From contig CAILEM010000080.1 in NCBI GenBank assembly GCA_903833215.1, forward strand, positions 1-64,000: DNA of 64,000 nucleotides, given 5' to 3'. Both the position numbers and the translations under genes were made by a program. Below the pieces are notes generated by a model. It was not told where the DNA came from and made no database searches. It was given only the letters and a program-made list of their open reading frames with translations. Every line of letters starts with the position of its first letter. Position 1 is the first letter of the stretch. The stretch is from an uncultured Armatimonadota bacterium. GTDB taxonomy: Bacteria > Armatimonadota > Fimbriimonadia > Fimbriimonadales > Fimbriimonadaceae. This document shows positions 45,193 through 54,791 of the stretch, in pieces.

Positions 45193-46722
45193 ATGATTGC
45201 GCAGACCCATTCCGCCACCCTTGTCGGCATTGACGCAGTTCCAGTTGTGGTGGAAGTCGACCTGCAGGGTCCAATTCAAGGGGATGGGGATCGGTACTTC
45301 CTCTTGGTCGGTTTGCCCGATGCTGCCGTCAAGGAGAGCAAAGAGCGGGTTCGTACCGCCATCCGAAACTCTGGGCTCGATTTTCCGAACCGGAAAATCA
45401 TGTGCAACTTGGCACCGGGCGACATTCGGAAGGAAGGCCCTTGGCTAGACCTTCCGATGGCAGTCGCCATCTGTGCCGTCAACCGTCAAATCGCTTACCA
45501 AGAACTGGAAGGGACGCTTCTGCTCGGCGAACTCGGGCTGGACGGGACGCTCCGTCCGATTGATGGAGCGGTAAGCGTCGCCTTGATGGCGATGGAGAAG
45601 GGATTCCGGCGGTTGATTGTGCCGGTGGCAAACGCGCCCGAAGCTGCCGTCGCAACTGGGGTTGATGTCTACGGCGTGGAGTCTTTACTTGAAGCGGTCG
45701 AACTGCTCAATGGCTCCGAAGCGCTGAAGCCCGTTCGGTTTGACGACTCGCCAAGCAATCGACAACCCGAATATTCCGTCGACTACACCGACGTGAAGGG
45801 ACAGCGCCATGCCGTGCGCGCCCTGGAAATCGCGGCCGCCGGTGGCCACAACATGCTGATGACGGGCCCTCCTGGCTCGGGCAAGACGATGCTCGCCCGG
45901 CGACTTCCGACCATCTTGCCCCCGTTATCCCTTGAAGAGAGCATCGCCGTCACCCGGATATTGAGCGCAAGCGGCGAGAAGGGTGGAAAGCAGGGTCTCA
46001 TATGGGAACGCCCCTTTCGATCGCCTCACCACAGCGCCAGTCACGCCTCGATCGTCGGTGGCGGTCGCAACCCAAAACCAGGCGAAATCTCGATGAGCCA
46101 TCATGGCGTTTTATTTTTAGATGAAATGCCCGAGTTCGAAAGGCAAACCCTAGAAGCCCTTCGGCAACCGCTGGAGGATGGAGTCGTCACAGTGGCGCGG
46201 GTGCAAAACACGATGACGTTTCCTGCCGAAACGATGCTCATCGGAGCAATGAATCCCTGTCCATGCGGTTTCAAGGGCTTACCCGAGCAGAAGTGCGTGT
46301 CGAATCCCAACGCATGTAGCAAATATGCGGGGAAGATCAGCGGCCCACTGATGGACCGAATCGACCTGCACATCGAAGTCCCACGCCTCAAGCCCGACGA
46401 ACTCATAGGCGCTCAAGGCGGCGAACCCAGTTCTGCCATTCGGGAGCGAGTGATGGAGGCGCGAGATAAGCAGCACGCCCGTCTTGGAAACCACCGCATC
46501 AACGCAAAAATGACTCCCAAGGAGATTCGCGAGCTTGTGCCTCTCGACAAAGAGAGCGAAGATTTCATGAAACTCGTCATGGCCCGAATGAACCTCAGCG
46601 CCCGGGTCTATGACCGACTACTCAAGGTCGCCCGCACCATCGCCGATCTCGCCAAAGAGGATCGGGTAGCGAAGAAGCATCTGTCCGAAGCCGTCCAGTA
46701 TCGAGATCGCACCGAAGGGTAA
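45193..46722 (+). CDS. comM: ComM/YifB-family Mg-chelatase-like AAA+ ATPase
   Basis: 509 residues. The N-terminal Lon-protease-like domain (FLLVGLPDAAVKESKERVRTAI) is followed by the AAA+ core with Walker A GPPGSGKTMLARRLP and Walker B VLFLDEMPEF, and the C-terminal Mg-chelatase helical domain (LSARVYDRLLKVARTIADL). ComM is a hexameric helicase that promotes branch migration when transformed DNA is integrated. The cysteine cluster MNPCPCGFKG is typical. A TATCCT box lies six bases before the ATG, suggesting a leaderless mRNA. Confidence 0.93.
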   Translation: MIAQTHSATLVGIDAVPVVVEVDLQGPIQGDGDRYFLLVGLPDAAVKESKERVRTAIRNSGLDFPNRKIMCNLAPGDIRKEGPWLDLPMAVAICAVNRQIAYQELEGTLLLGELGLDGTLRPIDGAVSVALMAMEKGFRRLIVPVANAPEAAVATGVDVYGVESLLEAVELLNGSEALKPVRFDDSPSNRQPEYSVDYTDVKGQRHAVRALEIAAAGGHNMLMTGPPGSGKTMLARRLPTILPPLSLEESIAVTRILSASGEKGGKQGLIWERPFRSPHHSASHASIVGGGRNPKPGEISMSHHGVLFLDEMPEFERQTLEALRQPLEDGVVTVARVQNTMTFPAETMLIGAMNPCPCGFKGLPEQKCVSNPNACSKYAGKISGPLMDRIDLHIEVPRLKPDELIGAQGGEPSSAIRERVMEARDKQHARLGNHRINAKMTPKEIRELVPLDKESEDFMKLVMARMNLSARVYDRLLKVARTIADLAKEDRVAKKHLSEAVQYRDRTEG

Positions 46723-46822
46723 GCGTGGAATGGCGAACTTCACGAAGTATTACGGGTCGCCTACAAGTCGATCTGACAGCCAATCGGCGTACTATACTTG
46801 AGCGTCTTGGAAACTCAGAACA

Positions 46823-47422
46823 ATGGCCAAAACACTGGACATGGACACGCAGCAACTGGAGATACTAGCCAGAATCGTGAGAGCTGAAGAGAAAGTCCAG
46901 TTACGCCTTTTTCGGGTCAGCCGCTTGTTGAACGAGGCGCAAATTCCCTACGCGATTATTGGAGGTCACGCTGTCGCGGCGTGGGTGGCGACCAAAGACG
47001 AGAGTCTGGTGCGGGCGACGCGCGACGTTGATGTGTTGGTCAAACCTGAGGATATTGCGCGGATTCGAGAGGTCCTTGAGGCGGATGGCTTCATTTATCG
47101 GCATGTCGCGGAAATGGACATCTTTCTGGATGACAGTGACGCAAAGGTTGGAGATGCCGTCCACCTGATCTTCTCTGGGCGAAAGGTGCGACCTGATCAC
47201 GTCCTTCCGGCACCGGATGTCGACAATTCGGGAATCGGCGAGGATTTCAGCGTGATTCCACTGGAATCGCTGGTTCGCACCAAATTGGTCGCCTGGCGGA
47301 GAAAGGACCAGGTTCACCTTCTCGATCTTCTCGGCGCAGGTGTCATCGACGCATCATGGACTCACCGGTTCCAAGAACCGCTCTGCGGCCGTCTTCAAGA
47401 ATTGATCGACAACCCGGAGTGA
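46823..47422 (+). CDS. Nucleotidyltransferase-fold protein
   Basis: 199 residues. YAIIGGHAVAAWV followed by TRDVDVLV is the GG-x(n)-DxD signature of nucleotidyltransferase-fold proteins of the AbiEii/DUF6036 kind. LRTKLVAWRRKDQVHLLDLL-type residues (SLVRTKLVAWRRKDQVH) near the C-terminus are also typical. Such proteins are often parts of toxin-antitoxin or abortive infection systems. The zeta-toxin-like gene starts 48 bases downstream, so the two may work together, though this is inference. Confidence 0.8.
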   Translation: MAKTLDMDTQQLEILARIVRAEEKVQLRLFRVSRLLNEAQIPYAIIGGHAVAAWVATKDESLVRATRDVDVLVKPEDIARIREVLEADGFIYRHVAEMDIFLDDSDAKVGDAVHLIFSGRKVRPDHVLPAPDVDNSGIGEDFSVIPLESLVRTKLVAWRRKDQVHLLDLLGAGVIDASWTHRFQEPLCGRLQELIDNPE

Positions 47423-47470
47423 CAGCCACCACATTGCGGTTTCAGGATCGAATGGAGAGATGAACCACAA

Positions 47471-47983
47471 ATGCCGAAGGTGATTATCATCGCAGGGCCC
47501 AATGGGGCGGGGAAGACCACATTTGCTCGCCAGTTTCTTCCTAACGAAGCTCGCACGATTCAATTTGTAAATGCTGATTTGATCGCGGCAGGAATATCAC
47601 CGTTCGATCCCAGTTCCGCGAATGTCAGTGCGGGGCGAGTCATGCTCAAGCGTCTCGTCGACTTGGCGGATGAAGGACTTGATTTTGCCATTGAGACAAC
47701 TCTGTCTGGGCTATGGCTGAAGGACCACGTCGAGAGTTGGAGAGCGCGCGGATATTTCGTAGAACTGTATTATTTGCGAATCTCTACAGTGGACATCACG
47801 CTCAATCGCATTAGGAATCGCGTTAAGAATGGTGGGCACGACATTCCTGAAGAAGTTGCCCGGAGGAGATTCAAGCGGAGTTTGGACCTGCTCGAAAGCG
47901 TATATAAAGACTCCGTTGACGCGTGGATGATATATGATTGTGATGAGGCACCCATTTTGGTGGACACTGGCGGACGGATATGA
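47471..47983 (+). CDS. Zeta-toxin-family P-loop kinase
   Basis: 170 residues. IIAGPNGAGKTTFARQFLP is the Walker A of zeta-toxin-like kinases, followed by FVNADLIAAGISPF, the conserved DFAIETTLSG strand and ELYYLRISTVDITLNRIRNRVKNGGHDIPEEVARRRFKRSL. Zeta toxins phosphorylate UDP-N-acetylglucosamine and block cell-wall synthesis; this shorter chromosomal form may act on another target. The downstream small gene overlaps its stop by four bases (ATGA), so they are translationally coupled. Confidence 0.85.
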   Translation: MPKVIIIAGPNGAGKTTFARQFLPNEARTIQFVNADLIAAGISPFDPSSANVSAGRVMLKRLVDLADEGLDFAIETTLSGLWLKDHVESWRARGYFVELYYLRISTVDITLNRIRNRVKNGGHDIPEEVARRRFKRSLDLLESVYKDSVDAWMIYDCDEAPILVDTGGRI

Positions 47984-48162
47984 CGAACGATAAGCGAAAG
48001 GAAATTGATGAGAAAGCACAACTTGCCCTTAATGCCATGCGTCGTGGTGTACGCCTAGCATTCCTCAACGGCACCGCGTACGATCCCGACGGAAGCGGGA
48101 AGGCGTATTGGCAAGCCTGTGACGAGTCAGGGAAGTTGATCGAAGTTAAGAAGACGGCGTGA
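47980..48162 (+). CDS. Small partner of the zeta-like kinase (candidate antitoxin)
   Basis: A 60-residue charged protein beginning MTNDKRKEIDEKAQLALNAM, with a helical first half and a second half containing GTAYDPDGSGKAYW. It starts inside the stop of the kinase gene, which is strong evidence of a shared operon. I know no named family for it; partners in this position are frequent beside zeta-like kinases and may be antitoxins. It does not resemble classical epsilon. Confidence 0.65.
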   Translation: MTNDKRKEIDEKAQLALNAMRRGVRLAFLNGTAYDPDGSGKAYWQACDESGKLIEVKKTA

Positions 48163-48488
48163 GTGCCAGGCATGTCGAAGTAAATTTGCCACCTTTCCGG
48201 TTCGCCAAGGGCGATGTTCTGCAAAAAGCGAAGGCTTGAGCGGGCGACTGCACTAGCCTGGAATCTGAAGTTCATTCCGCCGCCTATGCCAAAGGTATAG
48301 CGTCACCGGCATTTTGGGATGTCGGTGAGATGGGGAAGCGATGAACATCTCGGGCATGAAGCCATCGATCGTATCCAGACGCAACGCTTACAGCGTAGGA
48401 CCGATCTACGACGCGAATACCAGGGAAGGTCCCTCGCGGGTCCATCTCTTCGATCCCTGGAGAGGAACGGCTTTGCCATGCCGGCGGA
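48163..48488. other. Intergenic region after the zeta-like operon
   Basis: About 326 bases. Several overlapping open frames exist on both strands but none has a start with a ribosome-binding site or a recognisable protein. A palindrome GGCGGAT-CACG-ATCCGCC (48483-48500) straddles the stop of the minus-strand GH75-like gene; without a T-run it is at most a weak terminator. Confidence 0.35.
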
Positions 48489-49715
48489 TCACGATCCGCC
48501 GCAACGAACAACCCGCTCTTCGAGGGCGCGGCATCGGGCGGTTTCGCGTTGCACTCCTTCAAGAACATCTGACGTTTCGGCAGGGAAACGGCGGAAGAAG
48601 TTGCTGAGACTGCGTAGGTGACCAATCATGCCTTGTAAGGACGCGGCAGGGGCTTTTGACAATTCAACTTGTTCAATGAGTCTCTGGACAGCGAGTACCC
48701 CATCTCTGGCGGCGACGACAATTTCGGGGGCACAAGGCAATCGACCCTCCGTACCTCCAGGGCATCGAGGAGGCAAGGCGAATTCGTAGAGGCGAATCAA
48801 TCCCTGCTTCTTGAGGGTGGCCAACTCATCGTAGATTGCGCGGTCAGTTCCCTTATCGGCGATAGGTCCGCCGCGTGGATCTTGGTTGAGAATCTCCTCG
48901 ATCCTATTGACTCCACCCCATTTGGCGAGTTCATCCGCCGCGAGTGTGTCGATTGCACTCTGTCGATAGGGCCAAGGTTCGGCCTCCACGAGACGGGATG
49001 CGGTGTTTGGAAACACCATGAAAAAGAGGTCGTCGCGAAGTTGAGCTGGCGAAGTCTTACCGCTCGACGTCACCATGCCTAGGCGCTGTATCGTGGCCAA
49101 AGCGGCTTCACCCGATTCGGTGGTTGGGCCGATGTCACCGTAGATGGCGTAAGCGATTGCCTTGGTTGCGGGATCGTATACAATGGCGAGATCGCCGATC
49201 TTCGCCTCCGGCACCATGCCGTCCGGCAATACGATGTACTGGGTGTGCCGGGCATCGAGGTATCGGTTCGGGTCGAAAACAGGTAGCGATGTGTTCTGTA
49301 GAGTCGTTCTAGAAACGTAAAAACCTTTGAACTCTCCGCTTGGCTGAATAAAAGGCTTGCCGTCCACCCAAACGACGATGTCGGGCGATGGCTGCCCCAC
49401 GAGGACCCCGTTCGGCTGACCGTTCGCTCGCCTTGCTCCTGCAGAATCGATCACATCAAGCGACAATCGGTCGTCAAGCGGGTGATAGGCATTCGGTGAT
49501 CCGTCAACGTCGCAGCTCAACTTGCTCTGGAAAAACAGCGCGCTCGTGCCTTCGATTCGACGCAAAGGTACACGGTGATCGCTTTTCTCATAAGACATGT
49601 TTCGGACAGTCTCGATGGGCAATTGGGGAGACATGGCGACCAGAGCCACAACAAACGCGCAAAGCATGACTAATCTTACGATGCCCCATTTGCTTGAATT
49701 TCGTGGGCTCTGCAC
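48489..49715 (-). CDS. Exported GH75 chitosanase-like protein
   Basis: 408 residues. A membrane anchor or signal peptide (LVMLCAFVVALVAM) is followed by a region resembling fungal-type chitosanases of GH75: DRYLDAR-like NRYLDARHTQYIVLP, AKIGDLAIVYDPATKAIAYAIYGDIGPTTESGEAALATIQRLG, with an Asp in the GDIGP turn and a Glu in ESGEAAL that could be the catalytic pair. The C-terminal 130 residues are helical and unassigned. GTG 49715 is the furthest start; ATG 49667 would trim the N-terminus. Confidence 0.65.
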   Translation of the reverse strand: MQSPRNSSKWGIVRLVMLCAFVVALVAMSPQLPIETVRNMSYEKSDHRVPLRRIEGTSALFFQSKLSCDVDGSPNAYHPLDDRLSLDVIDSAGARRANGQPNGVLVGQPSPDIVVWVDGKPFIQPSGEFKGFYVSRTTLQNTSLPVFDPNRYLDARHTQYIVLPDGMVPEAKIGDLAIVYDPATKAIAYAIYGDIGPTTESGEAALATIQRLGMVTSSGKTSPAQLRDDLFFMVFPNTASRLVEAEPWPYRQSAIDTLAADELAKWGGVNRIEEILNQDPRGGPIADKGTDRAIYDELATLKKQGLIRLYEFALPPRCPGGTEGRLPCAPEIVVAARDGVLAVQRLIEQVELSKAPAASLQGMIGHLRSLSNFFRRFPAETSDVLEGVQRETARCRALEERVVRCGGS

Positions 49716-49820
49716 TCGTTATAAGAAGGGCAAAGGAGACCGAATGATCCGTATTCGACGATGATTACAGGCGCAATGGGAATTTCACACCGCTGTATCG
49801 AAGCGAAACTCCGTGTCCAT

Positions 49821-49860
49821 AAAAACGAAAGGCACCACGATCACATGGATCGCAGTGCCT
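49821..49860 (-). terminator. Strong Rho-independent terminator of the RCC1/repeat gene
   Basis: A 13-bp stem with two G-T pairs joins 49848-49860 and 49830-49842 around the loop ACATG. On the minus strand TTTCGTTTTT follows. It lies 26 bases after the gene stop at 49886. Confidence 0.9.
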
Positions 49861-49885
49861 CTCTTGTTTGTGCGAGGGCTATCGG

Positions 49886-52800
49886 TTAGCCAGGGAACAG
49901 AGTGAGCTGAACGCTCTTGGTTCCACCTCCATAGGATGCAGTGATCGTCACATAGTCGGCACGAAGGACCTTAGAGTGAGGAACGGTGATTGTCGTGGTA
50001 TCGGTACCGGCCGCGATCTTCAAAACAGACGGAACTGTGACATGGGCTGGATCGGAGTTGGTAAGAGTGACGAACGTGTCGTAGGCCACCTTTGCCGAGA
50101 GTGAGACCGACAAGGTTACGACTGTCGAAGAACTTCCCGTGAAAGTCGACGGCGTAATCGTGAACGATGTAATCGCATTCGGCATTAGGGTCATCGTCGC
50201 AACCAGCTTTTCAACGCCATAGGTTACGGTGACCTTCATGGAATCGGGTGCCGAAATGCTGTTCGCAGTAACCGGGATGATGACCGTCTGAGCCCCTGGT
50301 GGAATATTGAACGTCGAAGTGAGGAACTGGCAGTTGACCCCTGATAGGTTGACGGTGAGTCCCGAGGACGGGGCCGGTTGTGTCAATGTCAATATGACCC
50401 CGGTTGATGTGCAACTCCAAACCGAGGGAGCAAGAGGCACCAATGTGCTGAGTGCGGGTTGAATCTTGAGCGGCAAATCAACGGACGACCCGTCGAGACT
50501 TGCAGTCAAGGTTACGGCGGTGTAGAGTCCCACCGTTTTGGACGTGAAGGTCCCGTTTCCACCGCTTGAGAGGGCAGGAACGGTGATCGCATTCGGCGTT
50601 GGCACCGTTGCCGTATCCGACGAACTGATCGGTACCGAAATAGCTGCCAACGGAGTCGCATTCAAGGCGACTTTGATTGGAACCGTCGTCCCACCCAACC
50701 AGTTTGTTGCAGTGGCATTGAACGAAGTCACCCGGAATGGATTCAGAGTCAACGGCACCGAAACCGTCGAGCCTGCATACGATGCCGATATGGTGACCGT
50801 CTTCGGACTAGTAACCCTTGAGTGGCTAACCGTGAAGGTGGCGGAGGTTGCTCCCGGCATGATCGTAATCGGCGAATTTACGGTCGCCGATGGGTCGGAT
50901 GACTGAACACTGACAAACGCCCCCGTTGATGGCGCTGGCGCCGCGAGGCTAACAGTCATCGTCACCACATTAGTGCTTCCACCGACAGTTGACGACTGAA
51001 CACTCTGCAATCCAAGTGCAGAAATGAGGTTGAGTGAGCGAGTGAAGGTCGATCCGTCAAGGCTGGCAGTTAACGAAACCGGAGTCGTCGCAGAAACCGC
51101 AGTTGACGGGAACGAGGAGCTCCAGCCGGTAGTATTCGCACCAATCGTCACTGTTCCTGGACTTGGTAATGAGGCTGAGTTCGAGGACGTCACCTGCACG
51201 TCAATCGGTGTCTGCGATGCGGCATTCAGCGAGTACTGTACGGGAACCAGATTTCCACCCACAAATGAGCTTCCCGAAACCGTGAAGTTGGTGAGTTGGA
51301 AGGGCATTACCATCACACTCTTGATTCTCGTCGTATTGAGGTACGACGCAGTGTAGAACGCGGGCGTCTGAACATGGACTCGGCTATGGCCGATGGGCAG
51401 GAAGTAGCTCTTGGCACCAGCCGGGATCGTGACCTGGGCTGGAATGCTCAGGGCTGGGTCAACCGAAGTGAAGAGGATCGTGGCGCCATTTGCAGGGGCT
51501 GGATTCTTCAAGTTGATTGTCAAGGATGCAGAATTAACGGATCCGCCAACGATCGATCCAACATTTGTGGCGATCGTAAAGTCTGCCGGCTTGATGGAGA
51601 CGAGAGCGGTCTCGTTGAGGCCACCGAGTGTTGCTGTAATGATCGCTTGGATAGGCGCAGAGGGATTCAACGTTGTCACGACGAACGTTGCCACGGTGTT
51701 GCCTTCCAGCACGGTTACCGATGAAGGAACCATCGCGTTTGGATCACTTGACGACAACTGAACGAGGGTGCCGCCCTTAGGAGCTGGCGTCGGAAGGTAG
51801 ACCTTGCCCACGGCGGCGTCGCCGCCGTACACCTGGTATGGACCAACCACCAAGCTCATTCTTGGCAAGCAAACCATGAACTCGTCTCCAGCGGCGATTT
51901 GCGCCATCCCGATGAGACCATCTGGAGGAGTTGATTGTCCCGAAGCATTGTTACCCCAGGCGACAACCGAACCGTCCGTTTTCAGGGCAGCACAGAATCC
52001 GGCACCAGCTGCAACCTGCATCACGTTGGAAAGACCCATTGGAAAATCGTTTTGGTAATAGGCATTGTTTCCCCAGGTCGCTACCGTGCCATCCGCCTTC
52101 AGTGCGATCGCGTGGGCACTGGATGTTGATAGCTGAATAACGTTGGCCAGCCCTGAAGGAATGTTCATCTGGCCCCAGTAGTTATCACCGATGCCGGTGA
52201 CGGTTCCATCGGTCCGGAGGGCGTAGGCCTCATTGAAGTCCCCAGCGATCTGCACAACGTCTGATAGCGCGCTCACGAGGGAGAATTGTCCGTAGCCGTT
52301 GTTGCCCCAAGCAGCAAAGCCTCCTGCCAGTTTATGGGCGAAGGTCGTCGCTCCTGCCGCGTACATTGCGTCCGTAATAAGCCCCGCTGGAGAGTTCAGT
52401 TGCCCGGCAGTGTTGTCGCCGAACATTTGGAACGAGCCATTGGTGGCCAACGCAGTGGTGAAAAAATGGCCGCAGCTAATGCTCTTGAATGCATACGGCA
52501 TGACGGAAGGCAATTCGGTCTGGTGATTCCGATTACTTCCCCAGACTGCAATCGTCCCGTTATTTCGCAAGAAAGCAACGTGCGCAGCGCCTGTTGCGAT
52601 GGTCTGCAAGTTCGTGAGGTTCTCCGGAGTAGTGGTGTGACCGTAAAATCCATCACCCCAGCCAAGCACGTGCCCTTCTTGGGTCAAAGCGACGGCTCCG
52701 GTTTGGCATGCCGCTATTTGTGACAGACCGCTAACGGCTGGCGGGGTCATCAGGCCGAAGGCTAGGGGACCCCAGCACACCAACGAACCATCAGCTTTGA

Positions 52801-53569
52801 GGGCAAACCCGCTCCCACTTCCGAGTGCCAATTGGGTCACTCCAGATAGGTTTGATGGAGGGCCATAGCCGTTGTTGCTCGAACCCCATACGGCGACAGT
52901 TCCGTCTGCCAGCACAGCGCCGCTCTGGTAGGCGTTTGCAGCAACCCTCACCGCACCGACATTACTGGACGGAACCGAAATCTGGCCGTAGCCATTGTTA
53001 CCCCAGGCGATGACGGTTCCGTCACCCTTCAGTGCCAAGCAGTGATTAGCCCCCGCCGCAATATCGAGAACGTTGTTTACGCTCGCGGGGACTTGTAGCA
53101 CCCCAGAGGTCGGGTCACCCCAACATACCACGGTGCCATTGCTTCTCAGCGCCATCGAGATTCCGCCACCTGCAGCGACCTTGGTGACGTTCGAAAGGCC
53201 GATTGGCACGGCACATTGACCGAAATTTTTGGCGCCGAAAGCCCTCACCGTCCCATCGGCTAGGAGAACTAACGAATGGTAGTCGCCTGCAGCAACCTGG
53301 ATGGCGTTGGTGATGCCATTAGGAACGTCGCATTCCTGATCGCGGTTGTAACCCCAGGCGACGACGGTTCCGTCCTTTCGCACGGCGATGGTGTGATAGA
53401 AGCCCACCGCAACTTGAGAGATGGGTGCCGATGACCCGACCGAGTCCTTAATGGTTCGGTCACCGAAGAAGACGAGTCCATTCGGCCCGGTTTGAGCCCG
53501 ACTCGTAGCAAGCAGCAATAGCCCAAAGGCAATGCACACCTGCACGATGATGTGTTTGAAAATTCTCAT
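49886..53569 (-). CDS. Secreted RCC1-like propeller fused to beta-sandwich repeats
   Basis: About 1,227 residues from ATG 53569, with AAAAGGA upstream; the longer frame reaches into a repeat element and is rejected. A signal peptide (IIVQVCIAFGLLLLATSRAQ) precedes more than a dozen RCC1-type repeats (VAAGDYHSLVLLADGTVRAFG; ALKGDGTVIAWGNNGYGQ) that should build one or two seven-bladed propellers. The C-terminal 600 residues hold diverged relatives of the 93-residue repeats found at 20056 and 33592 (PYQVYGGDAAVGKVYLP; STVGGSTNVVTMTV). It is probably extracellular. No sorting tail is evident. Confidence 0.85.
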   Translation of the reverse strand: MRIFKHIIVQVCIAFGLLLLATSRAQTGPNGLVFFGDRTIKDSVGSSAPISQVAVGFYHTIAVRKDGTVVAWGYNRDQECDVPNGITNAIQVAAGDYHSLVLLADGTVRAFGAKNFGQCAVPIGLSNVTKVAAGGGISMALRSNGTVVCWGDPTSGVLQVPASVNNVLDIAAGANHCLALKGDGTVIAWGNNGYGQISVPSSNVGAVRVAANAYQSGAVLADGTVAVWGSSNNGYGPPSNLSGVTQLALGSGSGFALKADGSLVCWGPLAFGLMTPPAVSGLSQIAACQTGAVALTQEGHVLGWGDGFYGHTTTPENLTNLQTIATGAAHVAFLRNNGTIAVWGSNRNHQTELPSVMPYAFKSISCGHFFTTALATNGSFQMFGDNTAGQLNSPAGLITDAMYAAGATTFAHKLAGGFAAWGNNGYGQFSLVSALSDVVQIAGDFNEAYALRTDGTVTGIGDNYWGQMNIPSGLANVIQLSTSSAHAIALKADGTVATWGNNAYYQNDFPMGLSNVMQVAAGAGFCAALKTDGSVVAWGNNASGQSTPPDGLIGMAQIAAGDEFMVCLPRMSLVVGPYQVYGGDAAVGKVYLPTPAPKGGTLVQLSSSDPNAMVPSSVTVLEGNTVATFVVTTLNPSAPIQAIITATLGGLNETALVSIKPADFTIATNVGSIVGGSVNSASLTINLKNPAPANGATILFTSVDPALSIPAQVTIPAGAKSYFLPIGHSRVHVQTPAFYTASYLNTTRIKSVMVMPFQLTNFTVSGSSFVGGNLVPVQYSLNAASQTPIDVQVTSSNSASLPSPGTVTIGANTTGWSSSFPSTAVSATTPVSLTASLDGSTFTRSLNLISALGLQSVQSSTVGGSTNVVTMTVSLAAPAPSTGAFVSVQSSDPSATVNSPITIMPGATSATFTVSHSRVTSPKTVTISASYAGSTVSVPLTLNPFRVTSFNATATNWLGGTTVPIKVALNATPLAAISVPISSSDTATVPTPNAITVPALSSGGNGTFTSKTVGLYTAVTLTASLDGSSVDLPLKIQPALSTLVPLAPSVWSCTSTGVILTLTQPAPSSGLTVNLSGVNCQFLTSTFNIPPGAQTVIIPVTANSISAPDSMKVTVTYGVEKLVATMTLMPNAITSFTITPSTFTGSSSTVVTLSVSLSAKVAYDTFVTLTNSDPAHVTVPSVLKIAAGTDTTTITVPHSKVLRADYVTITASYGGGTKSVQLTLFPG

Positions 53570-53777
53570 TGAACGTCCTTTTCGTGCCCTCGACATCACC
53601 TGTAAATCCGACGCCCAGGGCATAACGGTTGAATTGTGAGGACACGTTTTGGAGTTCCGCGAAACGTAACGCAACTGTAACGCGCTTGTAGCGCACATGT
53701 ACCGAAGGTCCCAGTGATTGTGGTCGGCACGCTGCGCCTCTATGCTGAGCCGAGGAATGGCAGGCACCACAAGCACC

Positions 53778-53900
53778 CGTAGACGCTGATCGTACCGGCG
53801 TCCGGAACCGAGGAATCACACCGTGCCTTGGTGGATGGTGAGCCCGATGTTCGACTGAATTCGAAAACGAGCTGCGTCGGTACGATCACCGCCGACTACG
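53778..53900. repeat. Intergenic inverted-end element, copy A
   Basis: Left end CGTAGACGCTGATCGTACCG (53778-) and right end (53875-53900; core CGGTACGATCACCGCCGACT) are imperfect inverted repeats of about 23-26 bp. The 123-bp unit matches copies at 57497 and 59070. It lies between the RCC1 gene and a minus-strand membrane-protein gene. The remainder of 53570-53941 holds no gene. Confidence 0.75.
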
Positions 53901-53941
53901 TGGTCGGGTGAATGCGGAACGCCTCCTCACCTCCCGGTTGG

Positions 53942-54742
53942 TTACGAGATTCCCATGTTTACGGCTGCCTTTCGAAGAGCTGCGATTCTTTGGTTGGCTT
54001 TGATACCAACATCGGCATTGAGTGGGTCAGCCTTCACATAGGTGATTGCGGCATTGAGATCTCTCACAATCGCCAGCGCACGAATGTCCTTTTGGATCCA
54101 TACCTTCTCCCGATTCCAAATTGAAGAGTAGGCGAGTCTGACAGCGGCGAAACCATGGCAAGCGAGGATTAGCCAGAGATTAAAGCCAGCGAGGAGCATG
54201 CCGGCAGCGCGGGCGGCATAGACAGGCAACGCCTTGACGAGTTGTGTTGTCAATGGGACGTTCAAATCCAGCAAAGCCCAAACGACGGCAAAGCGCTTGG
54301 CATCAAAGCTCAACTTGCTCCAGTTGGTGGGGAGGCTCATGTTTGACCCATCGGCAATAGCAATGGCGAGAGCCAACTCCTTGCCGCATCGCTTCTGAAG
54401 CACTTCCACCGAACCAAATCCGAATTCGAGCGCCGCCGTTTGAATCATGTCGACATCTACCGGCTTCGGCTTGCCTTCAGGTACCTGGCAATCGAATAAG
54501 TTCCGACCTCCAATAAGGAAGAAAAATATGGATGCCGAAAAAATGGGAGACATTAGAAGGAACGGTCCTCTCTCGTCAAACCCAACGATCCAGCGCTGGC
54601 CCATCCAGGCTACTGCCGCTGTAAGTAACGGATCGATCAGCATCCATCCGAGCAGCTTCCACCGTTTGTTCACACCTATCAATACGATGGTGGTTTGGAA
54701 GGGTTGAGCACTAGAATCGGGCTCCTCCTGTAGTAGCTGCAT
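53942..54742 (-). CDS. Membrane protein of unknown family
   Basis: 266 residues from ATG 54742; the longer frame runs into the divergent HEAT gene and is rejected. About four membrane helices: KLLGWMLIDPLLTAAVAWMG, PIFSASIFFFLIGG, then LVKALPVYAARAAGML and LAGFNLWLILACHGFAAV. Between them lies a soluble segment of about 80 residues (IQTAALEFGFGSVEVLQKRCGKELALAIAIADG), and the C-terminus is a helical NAAITYVKADPLNADVG tail. I know no family for it. Confidence 0.65.
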   Translation of the reverse strand: MQLLQEEPDSSAQPFQTTIVLIGVNKRWKLLGWMLIDPLLTAAVAWMGQRWIVGFDERGPFLLMSPIFSASIFFFLIGGRNLFDCQVPEGKPKPVDVDMIQTAALEFGFGSVEVLQKRCGKELALAIAIADGSNMSLPTNWSKLSFDAKRFAVVWALLDLNVPLTTQLVKALPVYAARAAGMLLAGFNLWLILACHGFAAVRLAYSSIWNREKVWIQKDIRALAIVRDLNAAITYVKADPLNADVGIKANQRIAALRKAAVNMGIS

Positions 54743-54791
54743 CCGTCCCGTAACTCGAAGGGCTACGCCACGTCCAATACAACGAGTGAAG

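Noticed and set aside
48341..48607. 88-codon plus-strand frame opposite the end of the GH75-like gene
   Set aside because: Overlaps the minus-strand gene, has no RBS and is Arg-rich as expected for a shadow frame.
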